From NCBI GenBank assembly GCA_030154265.1, contig JASKKH010000018.1, forward strand, positions 1 to 35,344: 35,344 bases of DNA, in the 5' to 3' direction. This document shows, in pieces, positions 16,638 to 25,755 of the stretch. How positions within the stretch are numbered: the stretch's first letter is position 1; every line of letters starts with the position of its first letter. Made by a program: the position numbers and the translations under genes. The notes under the pieces are model-generated. The model was not told the origin of the DNA. It searched no databases and saw only the letters and a list, made by a program, of their open reading frames with translations. The stretch comes from Clostridia bacterium (GTDB lineage Bacteria; Bacillota; DSM-521; Neomoorellales; Neomoorellaceae).

Positions 16638-17579
16638 TTACATTAATGCCGCCATAATGGCTTTATGTGCATGCAGACGATTTTCGGCTTCGTCAAAAAC
16701 AGCTGATTGGGGTCCATCTATTACTTCATCGGTAATTTCTTCGCCACGGTGAGCCGGTAAACAGTGGAGAACTATGGCATCTTTCTTTGCCAGTTTTAAC
16801 AAATCGCTGTTAATCTGATAATCCTTAAAAACCTTACGTCGTTTTTCAGCTTCAGCTTCTTGTCCCATGCTTGCCCAAACATCGGTATAGAGTACATCTG
16901 CTCCTTTAGCTGCCTCTTTGACATCATCAGTAACTAAAATCTGACAATCATTATCCTTAGCTATCTGTTTAGCTTCTTTTAATATCTCAGGCATCGGTTC
17001 ATAACCTTTTGGACAAGCAATGGTTACATTGAGTCCCAATTTGGCCCCTCCGTACATGAGAGAATGGGCAACATTATTACCATCACCTACATAAGTAAGG
17101 TTTAATCCCTTTAAAATGCCCTTCCTCTCACGAATAGTCATTAAGTCCGCCACAACTTGAGTAGGATGGAGAAGGTCTGTTAAACCATTAATAACAGGAA
17201 TAGTAGCATTGGCGGCTAATTCTTCTACATCCTGATGAGAATAAGTTCTAATCATAATCCCGTTTAGATAGCGTGATAAAACTCGTGCCGTATCAGCAAT
17301 GGTTTCACCCCGCCCTAACTGTAAGTCATCGTTTGTTAGGAAAAGAGGTAACCCCCCTAATTGGTAGATACCAACTTCAAAAGATACCCTGGTACGAGTC
17401 GATCTCTTAGTAAAAATCATCCCTAAGCTCTTACCTGCTAATAAAGGATGAGGTTCTCCCTTTTTAACTTTAGCCTTAAGCTCATCTGCTAAGTCTATTA
17501 AATATAATATCTCCTCGCTACTAAAATCCTTAAGTGATAGAAAATCACGGCCTTTTAAGGTTGTTGTCATGTCAGTCAC
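16638..17579 (-). CDS. argF: Ornithine carbamoyltransferase
   Basis: 313 residues, normal for anabolic OTCases. The carbamoyl phosphate loop FTKRSTRTRVSFE lies at about 55-67, the HPTQ loop at LLHPTQVVADL, and the ornithine loop at VLHCLPAHRGEEI with the catalytic cysteine. It makes citrulline from ornithine and carbamoyl phosphate. The start is GTG 17579, 8 nt behind AAAGGAG; the next ATG at 17570 is too far. It lies in the operon between argD and argG, so it is anabolic rather than part of an arginine deiminase set. Confidence 0.97.
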   Translation of the reverse strand: MTDMTTTLKGRDFLSLKDFSSEEILYLIDLADELKAKVKKGEPHPLLAGKSLGMIFTKRSTRTRVSFEVGIYQLGGLPLFLTNDDLQLGRGETIADTARVLSRYLNGIMIRTYSHQDVEELAANATIPVINGLTDLLHPTQVVADLMTIRERKGILKGLNLTYVGDGNNVAHSLMYGGAKLGLNVTIACPKGYEPMPEILKEAKQIAKDNDCQILVTDDVKEAAKGADVLYTDVWASMGQEAEAEKRRKVFKDYQINSDLLKLAKKDAIVLHCLPAHRGEEITDEVIDGPQSAVFDEAENRLHAHKAIMAALM

Positions 17580-17644
17580 TTTTAAGTCTCCTTTCAGCCC
17601 TTAAACAACCCGAAGCTATCTGTATTTTTATCCTAATAGTCTTT

Positions 17645-18841
17645 TTACCCTAATACTTCCTGTAATGCATCCTTTAAAACTTTTAAAGCCTGGTCGATTT
17701 CATCTTTGCTTACTGTTAACGGTGGTAATAAACGCAAAACATGGCCATGAAGAGAATTAATTAATAAACCCCGCTTTTGACAAGCAGCCACTATAGCATC
17801 TGCCGGGCCATCAACTTCAATTCCTAATAAAAATCCACGGCCACGTATTTCCTTTAACTGTTTAAATTCTCCAGCAAGTTTTTCTAACTCTTGATATAAA
17901 TAGCCACCCAGTGATTGAACCTTCTCTACTAAACCCTCTTCAAGAATTGTTTTAAAAGCCGCTACACCAGCTGCCATAGCTAGAGGATTACCACCAAAAG
18001 TAGAAGCATGATCACCTGGAACAAAAGCCTTTGCTACCTGTTCTCTAGCCAACATAGCCCCTACTGGTACCCCTCCTGCCAGGGCTTTAGCCAAGGTCAA
18101 AATATCTGGCTCAACCTCATAATACTGATAGGCAAATAAACTACCAGTCCGCCCCAGGCCACATTGGACTTCGTCGAATATAAGTAAAAGTCCTTCTTCA
18201 TTACAAAGATCTCGGACAGCCTTAAGGTAATCCTTGCTGGCCTCATAAACCCCTCCTTCGCCTTGAACGGGTTCCATCATAACAGCACAAGTTTTACTAC
18301 CTACTGCTGCCCTGAGGCTGGACAAATCATTAAAAGGAACATATTTAAAACCCATGGGTAAAGGTGCAAAACCCTGGTGGAACTTCTTCTGCCCGGTGGC
18401 TGTCAAAGTAGCCATTGTACGCCCATGAAAAGACCGGCGCATAGTAATAATCTCATAACTTTCCGGACTTCGGTATTCCTTGGCATACTTACGGGCCAAC
18501 TTTATTGCTGCTTCATTAGCCTCAGCGCCACTATTACAAAAAAACACTTTATCTAAATCAGAGTTCTCTACTAATAGTTTGGCTAACTCTACCTGAGGCT
18601 CAATCCAGTAAAGATTAGAACAATGAATTAGTTTACTGGCTTGCTGACGAATGGCTTCTACTACTTTAGGGTGACAATGACCTAAAGAATTTACTGCCAG
18701 ACCGCCAACAAAGTCTAAATATTCATTACCATCAGCGTCTACCACTTTAGTACCTGTTCCTTCTACAAGTGCAAAAGGGTAGCGCCCATAGGTTTTCATT
18801 ACGTATTTTTCCCCTTGGGTTACAATTGTTGCATTATCCAT
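17645..18841 (-). CDS. argD: Acetylornithine aminotransferase
   Basis: 398 residues, class III PLP aminotransferase. Visible are FVGGLAVNSLGHCHP (about 43-57), FCNSGAEANEAAIKLAR (PLP phosphate, about 101-117), FDEVQCGLGRTG (PLP ring Asp) and LAKALAGGVPVGA with the Schiff-base lysine, then STFGGNPLAMAAG. It makes N-acetylornithine from N-acetylglutamate semialdehyde with glutamate as amino donor. The ATG has GGAGGTGG 6-8 nt upstream. It lies between argB and argF, and may also serve lysine synthesis as succinyl-DAP aminotransferase. Confidence 0.95.
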   Translation of the reverse strand: MDNATIVTQGEKYVMKTYGRYPFALVEGTGTKVVDADGNEYLDFVGGLAVNSLGHCHPKVVEAIRQQASKLIHCSNLYWIEPQVELAKLLVENSDLDKVFFCNSGAEANEAAIKLARKYAKEYRSPESYEIITMRRSFHGRTMATLTATGQKKFHQGFAPLPMGFKYVPFNDLSSLRAAVGSKTCAVMMEPVQGEGGVYEASKDYLKAVRDLCNEEGLLLIFDEVQCGLGRTGSLFAYQYYEVEPDILTLAKALAGGVPVGAMLAREQVAKAFVPGDHASTFGGNPLAMAAGVAAFKTILEEGLVEKVQSLGGYLYQELEKLAGEFKQLKEIRGRGFLLGIEVDGPADAIVAACQKRGLLINSLHGHVLRLLPPLTVSKDEIDQALKVLKDALQEVLG

Positions 18842-18876
18842 TCCCTACCACCTCCACAGTAACTCCTCAACCCCGT

Positions 18877-19773
18877 TTAGTTGTCTTTAACAACCATCGT
18901 CCCCACTCCGGTATCAGTGAATATTTCTAATAAAATTGAATGGGGTATACGCCCATCAATAATATGAGTTTTACTAACACCACCAGTAAGAGCACGGATA
19001 CAACAGTTAACCTTGGGAATCATTCCCCCGGCTATTACACCTTGTTTAATAAGTTCTGGTACCCGACTAATTTCCAAAGAAGATATCAGAGAGGTTTTAT
19101 CATTACGATCAGCCAAAATACCCTCAACATCAGTAAGTAATACAAGTTTATCCGCTTTCAGGGCTACAGCCAGTTCTCCTGCTACTAAATCAGCATTAAT
19201 ATTGTAGCTTTCGCCATTAGGTCCCACCCCAATAGGAGCCACAACAGGAATGTACCCTTGAGATATGACTGTTTCGATGATACCAGGGTTAATCCTTTCA
19301 ACCTGACCAACATACCCTAAGTCCACATCTATTTCTTCACCATTCGATTTCTCCATATGGATTAATTGCTTCTTTGCTTCTATTAAATGGCCATCCTTGC
19401 CACAAAGACCGATAGCCTTACCTCCAAAACAATGAATATTAGCAACAATTTCTTTATTCACTTTACCGACCAATACCATCTCTACAATTTCCATGGTTTC
19501 GGCATCAGTAACTCTTTGGCCCTGCACAAATTCCGACTGTTTACCCAAACGTTTTAACATGCCTGTAATTTCCGGCCCGCCACCATGGACAATCACAGGA
19601 TTCATTCCAACCAAACGCATAAGTACAGCATCTTGCATAACTGCTTTCTTTAATTCACAGTTAACCATGGCATTACCGCCATATTTAATAACCACTGTTT
19701 TCCCGTAAAACTTACGAATATATGGCAAGGCTTCAATTAAAATACCTGTTTTTTCAAGAGGGGATAAAACCAA
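18877..19773 (-). CDS. argB: Acetylglutamate kinase
   Basis: About 298 residues of the amino acid kinase family. [10 protein letters not shown] near the N-terminus binds ATP phosphates, [11 protein letters not shown] binds acetylglutamate, and [23 protein letters not shown] and GMIPKVNCC complete the fold. It phosphorylates N-acetylglutamate, the usual arginine-feedback step. The N-terminal extension found in arginine-sensitive hexameric enzymes seems short, but [23 protein letters not shown] matches the N-terminal helix of that type. A GTG at 19785 overlaps its own AGGAGG; the TTG at 19773 is 11 nt behind it and gives the family N-terminus, so I prefer it. It starts 19 nt after argJ. Confidence 0.95.
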   Translation of the reverse strand: MVLSPLEKTGILIEALPYIRKFYGKTVVIKYGGNAMVNCELKKAVMQDAVLMRLVGMNPVIVHGGGPEITGMLKRLGKQSEFVQGQRVTDAETMEIVEMVLVGKVNKEIVANIHCFGGKAIGLCGKDGHLIEAKKQLIHMEKSNGEEIDVDLGYVGQVERINPGIIETVISQGYIPVVAPIGVGPNGESYNINADLVAGELAVALKADKLVLLTDVEGILADRNDKTSLISSLEISRVPELIKQGVIAGGMIPKVNCCIRALTGGVSKTHIIDGRIPHSILLEIFTDTGVGTMVVKDN

Positions 19774-19792
19774 TTTTACAGCCACCTCCTAT

Positions 19793-21010
19793 TTAAGTCC
19801 GGTAAGAGGCGTTAATCTTTACATAGTCATAAGTCAAATCACAGCCCCATGCAGTAGCACCAGCTGTTCCTTGTTTTAAATCCAGGGTAATTATAATTTC
19901 TTCTTCTTTAAGTATCATAGCCGCTTTATCTTCATTAAAAGGCAAAGGCTCTCCGTTGGCAGCCATTTGTTCTGAACCCGCTGCACTTTCTAAGTAAATA
20001 TCAATTTTAGTCGGATCGAAATCTGCCCCCGAATAACCGGCAGCACAAATAATACGACCCCAATTTGCATCAGCACCAAAAACAGCACTCTTCACTAAAC
20101 TGGAAGCAGCCACTGACCGAGCTAGTTTTTTTGCATCAGCCTCACTGGCTGCCCGGCAAGCCCTAACAGTAATAAGTTTAGTCGCACCCTCACCATCCCT
20201 GGCAATAAGACGAGCCAGGTAACAACAAACATATTCCAATGCTTCCTCAAAAGCCTTATATTCCTCTACTGTTAATGGGGTATTATTTGCACAACCATTA
20301 GCTAAAATAGCAACCATATCATTTGTACTGGTATCACCGTCTACTGTTACCATGTTAAAGGTTCTATCTGCTACAGCCCGCAAAATCTGCTGTAATTTCT
20401 CCTGTTCCATCCCTACATCAGTAGTTAAAAAGCAAAGCATCGTTCCCATATTGGGATGAATCATACCAGAACCTTTAGCTATTCCCCCTATTGTTACCGT
20501 TGTTCCCCCCAACGGAAGCTTAACTGCAATTTCTTTTTCTCTGGTATCGGTAGTCAAAATGGCTTTGGCTGCATCATTACCACCAGTTGCCGATAATTGA
20601 TTTGCTGCTTTTTCGATGCCATGGGCTATTTTATCCATGGGTAGGGGGACCCCTATAACACCAGTAGAAGCCACAATCACTTGTTCAGGTTCACAATTTA
20701 AATGTTTAGCTGTTATAACTGCCATTTCCTTTGCGTCCTGATAACCACGTGAACCTGTACAAGCATTGGCATTACCGCTATTAACTACCACAGCTCGAAC
20801 TATTCCCTTTTTAAGATGTTCCTGTGTAACCACCAGGGGAGCTGCTTTAACTTTATTTTTAGTATATATAGCCGCAGCTCTTGCTGGTACCTCACTAACA
20901 ATCAAAGCCATATCTTTCTTTTCTTTTTTTAAACCTGCTTCAATCCCAGAACACAAAAAACCTTTTGGAGCTGTTATTGAACCATCAACTACTTGGATAT
21001 CTTGATTCAT
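19793..21010 (-). CDS. argJ: Bifunctional glutamate N-acetyltransferase/amino-acid acetyltransferase
   Basis: 405 residues of the ArgJ family, an Ntn-type protein that cuts itself into two chains. The cut site region KGSGMIHPNMGTML places the nucleophile at Thr190; the residue before it is Gly rather than the usual Ala. Further motifs are SGNANACTG and VDGDTSTND. It moves the acetyl group from acetylornithine to glutamate, so the pathway is of the cyclic type; no argE or argA is seen here. Start: ATG 21010 is 8 nt behind GGAGG and leaves a 37-nt gap to argC; the in-frame extension to 21097 overlaps argC and has no ribosome binding site. Confidence 0.96.
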   Translation of the reverse strand: MNQDIQVVDGSITAPKGFLCSGIEAGLKKEKKDMALIVSEVPARAAAIYTKNKVKAAPLVVTQEHLKKGIVRAVVVNSGNANACTGSRGYQDAKEMAVITAKHLNCEPEQVIVASTGVIGVPLPMDKIAHGIEKAANQLSATGGNDAAKAILTTDTREKEIAVKLPLGGTTVTIGGIAKGSGMIHPNMGTMLCFLTTDVGMEQEKLQQILRAVADRTFNMVTVDGDTSTNDMVAILANGCANNTPLTVEEYKAFEEALEYVCCYLARLIARDGEGATKLITVRACRAASEADAKKLARSVAASSLVKSAVFGADANWGRIICAAGYSGADFDPTKIDIYLESAAGSEQMAANGEPLPFNEDKAAMILKEEEIIITLDLKQGTAGATAWGCDLTYDYVKINASYRT

Positions 21011-21047
21011 ACCTAAATCCTCCACAATAGTTATACTCCTTACCTTC

Positions 21048-22088
21048 CTAAGGACATAATCCTGCAAAATCGAGAGCTGTTGTTTCCGGATAACCAAACA
21101 TCAGGTTGAAATTTTGAATTGCCTGGCCCGAAGCCCCCTTAGTCAGGTTATCAATGACACTAGCTACCACCACACGATTAGTACGTTCGTCAACCGTGAG
21201 ATTTATGTAACAATTATTACTACCATAAACCCATCGCGTATGGGGCCATTTACCCTGTGGTAACAAATGAACAAACGGGGATTCACTATAGAATTCCTGA
21301 TAAACCTGCCTGAGTTCTTCTTCGGTTACCGTTTTGGCCAAGTTAGCATACATTGTGCTTAAAATTCCCCGGCTGATGGGTAACAAATGAGGAGTGAATA
21401 ATATATTTATATTTTCGCCAGAAAGATTGGTTAATTCTTGTTCAATTTCGGGTGTATGTCTATGACTGGCTACACCATATGGATTAATATTTTCATTACA
21501 CTCTACAAACAGACTGGTAACTTTTGCTCCCCGACCAGCACCAGAAACCCCTGATTTGGCATCAATTATAATGGATTTGGGATCTAAATAACCCTTCTTT
21601 AATAAAGGTGCTAAACCCAAAATAATACTGGTAGGATAGCAACCTGGATTAGCTACCACCTCAGCCTTACAAATTTCCTCACGGTAAATTTCAGGCAAAC
21701 CATAAACAGCATTTGCTGCAAGTTCATGATTATCATGTTTTACCTTATACCATTCTTCATAAGTTTGGGCTTTCCTAAAACGCAAATCGGCTCCCAAATC
21801 GATAACGCGGACACCCTTTTCCAAGGCCTTACTGGCTACCGATACAGAATGGCCATGAGGCAAAGCTATAAAGACCACTTCTACCCTCTCCAGGACTTCT
21901 TCAACATTTAAATCTTCGCAGGCAATATCCGTAAATCCCGTTAGACTCGGGTAAACTTCCGCCATATGCTCGCCAGCATAACTACGTGATGTAAGGGCTA
22001 CAAGTTCTGCTTCTGGATGTCTGCTTAAAAGGCGTACTAACTCAGCCCCAGTATATCCAGTAGCCCCAATAATACCAACTTTAGTCAA
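21048..22088 (-). CDS. argC: N-acetyl-gamma-glutamyl-phosphate reductase
   Basis: 346 residues, the normal length. The NADP-binding GIIGATGYTGAELVRLL starts the protein, and VANPGCYPTS carries the catalytic cysteine; SGVSGAGRGAK and PYGVASHRHTPEIEQEL complete the active site. It reduces acetylglutamyl phosphate to the semialdehyde. First gene of argCJBDFGH. The start is TTG at 22088, 9 nt behind a perfect AAGGAGG, with no ATG nearby. The promoter region upstream has a candidate ARG box. Confidence 0.96.
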   Translation of the reverse strand: MTKVGIIGATGYTGAELVRLLSRHPEAELVALTSRSYAGEHMAEVYPSLTGFTDIACEDLNVEEVLERVEVVFIALPHGHSVSVASKALEKGVRVIDLGADLRFRKAQTYEEWYKVKHDNHELAANAVYGLPEIYREEICKAEVVANPGCYPTSIILGLAPLLKKGYLDPKSIIIDAKSGVSGAGRGAKVTSLFVECNENINPYGVASHRHTPEIEQELTNLSGENINILFTPHLLPISRGILSTMYANLAKTVTEEELRQVYQEFYSESPFVHLLPQGKWPHTRWVYGSNNCYINLTVDERTNRVVVASVIDNLTKGASGQAIQNFNLMFGYPETTALDFAGLCP

Positions 22089-22119
22089 CCAAAGGAACCT
22101 CCTTGTAAATGTGTTTATA

Positions 22120-22150
22120 ATTATACGACTTTAATGCATAAGTATGCAAT
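22120..22150 (-). promoter_or_regulatory. Promoter of arg operon with candidate ArgR/AhrC box
   Basis: A minus-strand -10 TATAAT lies at 22120-22125, with a weak -35 TTGCAT 18 nt upstream. Over the -35 lies the palindrome TGCATACTTATGCA (22135-22148), which matches the ARG box core TGAATnnnnATTCA at most positions, with C and G at the third positions from the ends. Repression by an ArgR/AhrC-type regulator is inferred. Confidence 0.55.
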
Positions 22151-22196
22151 AGGTTGGGAAAAATTTTAATTTATTTTAACATAAACTGATTAATAG

Positions 22197-22228
22197 TTAA
22201 AAAAAACAGCCTGATTTTAGGCTGTTAG
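22197..22228 (-). terminator. Intrinsic terminator of SH3-domain protein gene
   Basis: Minus-strand stem AACAGCCT / AGGCTGTT, loop AAAATC, followed by eight T. It insulates the arg promoter from the gene upstream. Confidence 0.9.
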
Positions 22229-22256
22229 ACACGAGAACTAAAATGAACTATACAGA

Positions 22257-23222
22257 CTATGGTAAATAATCAATTTCTGACTTTAAGATATATCCCACCT
22301 GACCATTTTTTGTTTTAACCCGCCAATAAGCCGGTTCCCCCGGTTTTAGCCAGGATAAAAGATCTTCCTCCTCGAGTATCGCAACTTTTTCCCCGGCTTT
22401 TAATTTTTGTTTATCTATATATTTATTCCCCTGTCGTATTTTTAAGCTCGTGTTCTTACTAACCCGGCCTTCGGCCATAACCATCGCTCCCCATGCCGGG
22501 TTCCAACAATAAGTATGTGTTACTGTCCGGCTCCGTACATTTTTTCGAGAACTGTTAACATCCTCTGAAGCCCAAAGAGTTTGGTTACTGATGGTCTTTA
22601 TGAGCAGTTTTCCATCTTTATGCGAAAAATCAGTTGCTACTTTTTCAGTTACCCCTTGCCACCCTTTACCCTGATTAAACCATTTTTTGTTCCACCGTTC
22701 TTCATTACCGACAACCTTACGCCACACTTCCTTTAACCCATGTCCCTCCCAGGTATACAGAACATAGAAACTACTTAAAAAATACGCCCCAAAACGCTCA
22801 TCTAATAGCTCCCGAACCAACACTGCATTATGACCATTTTCCAGTCGTATTACTTTAACCTCTTGTATCGGTAGAGTATTTATATAGGTAAGCATAACCG
22901 GCTGGTCTTGATTATTGCTAAAAATACCTACTAAACCTCGGTCTTTAGATATAGTTACCCCAATAATCTTTTCTATTCCCGCATTAGGAGTTAGATCTCC
23001 CTCCGCCTGAAAATGGTAAATCCCTGCCCCTCTACCACAAGCAAGATCCTTTAAAATTTCCTCACCCTTTTTTACATCTTGCTTTTGGACTTCCTGGCTC
23101 ATCACGGCCATTGCCCGTGCCTCATAAGTACTAGGATGACTACCTGAAGTACGGTTATAAAAGACGAACCCAGCTAAAATTAAAATAATTATAGCCCTAA
23201 GCCAATACCTTTTGTTACCCAT
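22257..23222 (-). CDS. Membrane-anchored protein with C-terminal SH3-like domain
   Basis: 321 residues. An N-terminal single membrane segment (WLRAIIILILAGFVFY, about 8-23) acts as signal anchor; the rest should lie outside the membrane. The middle part is not recognised. The C-terminal 65 residues resemble a bacterial SH3 domain (LKIRQGNKYIDKQKLKAGEKVAILEE, YWRVKTKNGQVGYILKSEI), as in cell-wall binding proteins. Start: ATG 23222 is 6 nt behind AGGAGGG; longer in-frame starts at 23255 and 23240 lack this spacing. It is monocistronic between two terminators. Function unknown; a role at the cell envelope is likely. Confidence 0.8.
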   Translation of the reverse strand: MGNKRYWLRAIIILILAGFVFYNRTSGSHPSTYEARAMAVMSQEVQKQDVKKGEEILKDLACGRGAGIYHFQAEGDLTPNAGIEKIIGVTISKDRGLVGIFSNNQDQPVMLTYINTLPIQEVKVIRLENGHNAVLVRELLDERFGAYFLSSFYVLYTWEGHGLKEVWRKVVGNEERWNKKWFNQGKGWQGVTEKVATDFSHKDGKLLIKTISNQTLWASEDVNSSRKNVRSRTVTHTYCWNPAWGAMVMAEGRVSKNTSLKIRQGNKYIDKQKLKAGEKVAILEEEDLLSWLKPGEPAYWRVKTKNGQVGYILKSEIDYLP

Positions 23223-23284
23223 GTCCAACCCTCCTGTCATTAAATTTTTATGCACTAAGACAGCAGGTATGTATAACCATAGAT

Positions 23285-23325
23285 AAAAAAGTATCCCGTA
23301 TCACTACAAAAGTGGTACGGGATTA
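23285..23325 (-). terminator. Hairpin with T-run, repeat copy 2 (terminator of M20 gene)
   Basis: ATCCCGTACCACT / AGTGATACGGGAT stem with loop TTTGT, followed by ACTTTTTTATC on the minus strand. It lies directly behind the M20 gene and is almost identical to the copy at 4074-4112. Confidence 0.75.
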
Positions 23326-23347
23326 AGTGGGGCTAACGACCCATTTA

Positions 23348-24505
23348 TTAGTCTTTAAATTCCTTCTTAATTAATTTTAATAAATTATTATCCAGCATAA
23401 CATCTGCTGCAGTTAAGGCCAAAGCCTTGGTTGCTATAATTAGTGTTTCTCGCCCAGCCTTACTCTTCACTGCTTGAGCAAAATCCCTGGTATGGGGAGC
23501 TATTTTTTTACTGTTAATAGCCAAGTAAGGATGAATAGCTGGTACTACCCGACTAATATTGCCCATATCTAATGAACCTCGGCTATAGCAAACTGATTTA
23601 ATATTATTTACACCTAACATTGAAATATTGTTTTTCCATACTGCAGCTAAAGTTCGACTAACCTTCATGGCTTCATAGGACGGTTCATATTTTCTGTACC
23701 AAAAATGTGCCCCTGTTAATAAGGCCGCTGCCGAAGCACAATTTTCAACCCGCTTCACCACAAGATCTAGTTTCCTGCGATTACGAGCCCTTACATACAA
23801 GCGAGCTACAGCCCGTTCTGGCGTAACATTCGGAGTTATACCTCCTTCTGTAATAATCCCGTTAATATTAGCTTCGTCCTTTAAGTAAAGCCGCAAGCTG
23901 TTTATATTGTTAAAGAATTGGATAACAGCATCTAAAGCGTTAATACCTTCCTCCGGACTGGAAGAAGCATGGGAAGCCTTCCCTTCGAAAACAAATTCTA
24001 ATGCATCCATCGCTAATGAATGTATTTCAACTATGTTAGTATCACTGGGATGAAACATCATTGCAACATCAACGTCATCAAAAACACCTTGATTAGCTAA
24101 TAACACCTTAGCCCCTTTAGTTTCTTCGGCCGGAGTCCCTATTACAAGAATACTACCTTCAATTTCTTTAATAGCAGCCAGCGCCACGGCTGCCCCAAAA
24201 CTGGCCGCAGCGATTAAATTATGACCACAAGCATGACCAAGTTCCGGTAGTGCATCATACTCAGCTAACAAAGCCACTCTAGGTACGTCGCCGTTTGGAA
24301 ATTCAGCTTTAAAGGCTGTTGGTAAATCACAAAGAGACCTGGTTATTTCAAAGCCTTTATCCCTCAAAATGCCTGTCAAAAGATCAACAGCAAAAAATTC
24401 TTCATTTCCTACTTCCGGATGCTCCCAGATGGAATCTGCTACTTGAAAAATGTCTTCTTTTAAATTTTCAATTGTATTAATAATCTTTTCCTGAATTTCA
24501 TTCAT
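23348..24505 (-). CDS. M20 family (AbgB/aminoacylase-like) metallo-amidohydrolase
   Basis: 385 residues of peptidase family M20D. Metal ligands are in LLAEYDALPELGHACGHN (about 78-95; note His and Cys-Gly-His) and GTPAEETKGAKVLL (Glu-Glu pair, about 122-135). A dimerisation domain follows with ASHASSSPEEGINALDA and ITPNVTPERAVARLYVRAR, and the C-terminus has a further histidine in IHPYLAIN. Relatives hydrolyse p-aminobenzoyl-glutamate, N-acyl amino acids or small peptides. The substrate here is unknown. The ATG has GGGGAG 8 nt upstream. It is transcribed apart from the neighbouring genes and divergently to a small plus-strand gene. Confidence 0.88.
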   Translation of the reverse strand: MNEIQEKIINTIENLKEDIFQVADSIWEHPEVGNEEFFAVDLLTGILRDKGFEITRSLCDLPTAFKAEFPNGDVPRVALLAEYDALPELGHACGHNLIAAASFGAAVALAAIKEIEGSILVIGTPAEETKGAKVLLANQGVFDDVDVAMMFHPSDTNIVEIHSLAMDALEFVFEGKASHASSSPEEGINALDAVIQFFNNINSLRLYLKDEANINGIITEGGITPNVTPERAVARLYVRARNRRKLDLVVKRVENCASAAALLTGAHFWYRKYEPSYEAMKVSRTLAAVWKNNISMLGVNNIKSVCYSRGSLDMGNISRVVPAIHPYLAINSKKIAPHTRDFAQAVKSKAGRETLIIATKALALTAADVMLDNNLLKLIKKEFKD

Positions 24506-24589
24506 CGGTCATACTCCCCATACCAAAAAAAGTTTAATCGATAATACTAAAGGGGATAATAAAACGAAAGGATTAAGGAGGTAACACCA

Positions 24590-24796
24590 ATGTTTTTAAA
24601 CTATACCTGCAACAATAAAAATTGTCCCTACATAAAACAAGGTATGTGTGAACTTAGCGGGCAATCGGATCAGTACCATCCTGCTACTTGCCCTTACCGG
24701 CACCAATTAAGAACAAAAAATCATGGAACTGAATTAAATACATTGGAACACTTACCCAGTAACCTATCCAGTGCTTATCACCATCGCATTCCCTAA
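24590..24796 (+). CDS. Small Cys-rich hypothetical protein
   Basis: 68 residues on the plus strand between minus-strand genes. An excellent AAGGAGG lies 8 nt before ATG. The cysteines are at 7, 12, 20 and 34, the first two spaced as CxxxxCP and the last in CPY, and so could bind zinc or form a small knuckle. The C-terminal half is polar and unremarkable. A possible promoter with GATAAT lies near 24555-24560. The gene ends 1 nt before the stop of the convergent aminopeptidase gene. Not recognised as a family; the ribosome binding site and clustered cysteines are the reason to call it. Confidence 0.65.
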   Translation: MFLNYTCNNKNCPYIKQGMCELSGQSDQYHPATCPYRHQLRTKNHGTELNTLEHLPSNLSSAYHHRIP

Positions 24797-24797
24797 A

Positions 24798-25730
24798 CTA
24801 TATTATGCTTTCTCCATCGATAACAAGCTTAGGGTTTAATAAAATACCATCTAAATGACTTGGGGCTTCTACCTTACCTCCAATAGTACTGTTATCACCA
24901 AGGGCAACATGAACAGTTCCTAACACTTTTTCATCTTCTAATGTGTTACCGGTCAGTTTTGCTTTAGGATTTAGACCGATTCCTAATTCAGCAATATTAC
25001 GACTTTCAGTACCATAACGGTTTAAAATTTCATTTAGGATCTTAGCCTCTTCACCACCATCTACTTGAACAGCTTTACCAGCTTCTACTTTAATACGTAA
25101 AGGTTCCTTTAATGCCCCTATTCCGGCCATAGACCCATCTATTACCAACATCCCATTAGCAGTACCTTCTACGGGAGCTACGTAAGCTTCACCAGCCGGA
25201 AGATTGCCAAATTCCCCTGGCCGATGGTAAATTCCAGTGTCAGGTTGACCTTCTCTTCCATCAATACTAAAGGTTAAATCCGTCCCTGCAGGTGTTGTTA
25301 AATGCACCTTTTTCCCACGATTTAGTATATCTATATATTTGTCACAATCTTTGGCCATTGCTTTATAATTAACGGCAAGAGTTCGCTCTAACATATCACT
25401 TGTAGCCCCAGGCAGAGAAGCAATTCGTGCCCCTTTCTCATTAGAGGCCCAACGGGCACGGGTATGAGATAAAGATTTACTGGTAATTAAAATAACAACT
25501 TTAGCCTTAGTCATGGCAGCAGCTACCATATCAGGTGGCTCTTCCCCACTATTAGACCTTGGTAACATGGATATCATTGCTGCCTCAGATTTAAGTTTTC
25601 TGGCAGCCTGATAAAAGGCTTCCCCAATAGATTGAGAGTCTGTATCCGTTACAACAAGAACACTATCTTCCTCAGTTACATTCATACATTCTGTTAAAGC
25701 CAAACGACAGGCTTTTTCCAGGTCCGGCAT
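24798..25730 (-). CDS. Aminopeptidase-like protein (M29/NicX-related)
   Basis: 310 residues. It resembles the leucyl aminopeptidase (M29/NicX) group: VLVVTDTDSQSIGEAFYQAARKL near the N-terminus, LTTPAGTDLTFSIDGR in the middle, GEFGNLPAGEAYVAPVEGTANG with the Glu residues that would bind metal, NIAELGIGLNPKAKLTGNTLEDEKVLGTVHVALGDN, and a C-terminal histidine in APSHLDGILL. Members cut N-terminal residues or open rings in nicotinate-type compounds, so the substrate is open. It lies 25 nt behind amrS, so probably in one operon with amrA and amrS. The ATG follows GGAGG by about 9-10 nt. Confidence 0.78.
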   Translation of the reverse strand: MPDLEKACRLALTECMNVTEEDSVLVVTDTDSQSIGEAFYQAARKLKSEAAMISMLPRSNSGEEPPDMVAAAMTKAKVVILITSKSLSHTRARWASNEKGARIASLPGATSDMLERTLAVNYKAMAKDCDKYIDILNRGKKVHLTTPAGTDLTFSIDGREGQPDTGIYHRPGEFGNLPAGEAYVAPVEGTANGMLVIDGSMAGIGALKEPLRIKVEAGKAVQVDGGEEAKILNEILNRYGTESRNIAELGIGLNPKAKLTGNTLEDEKVLGTVHVALGDNSTIGGKVEAPSHLDGILLNPKLVIDGESII

Positions 25731-25755
25731 AAGTACTGGACTGCCTCCTTTTACT

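Noticed and set aside
18940-19708. Plus-strand frames of 64-71 codons
   Set aside because: Antisense to argB, which is unmistakable.
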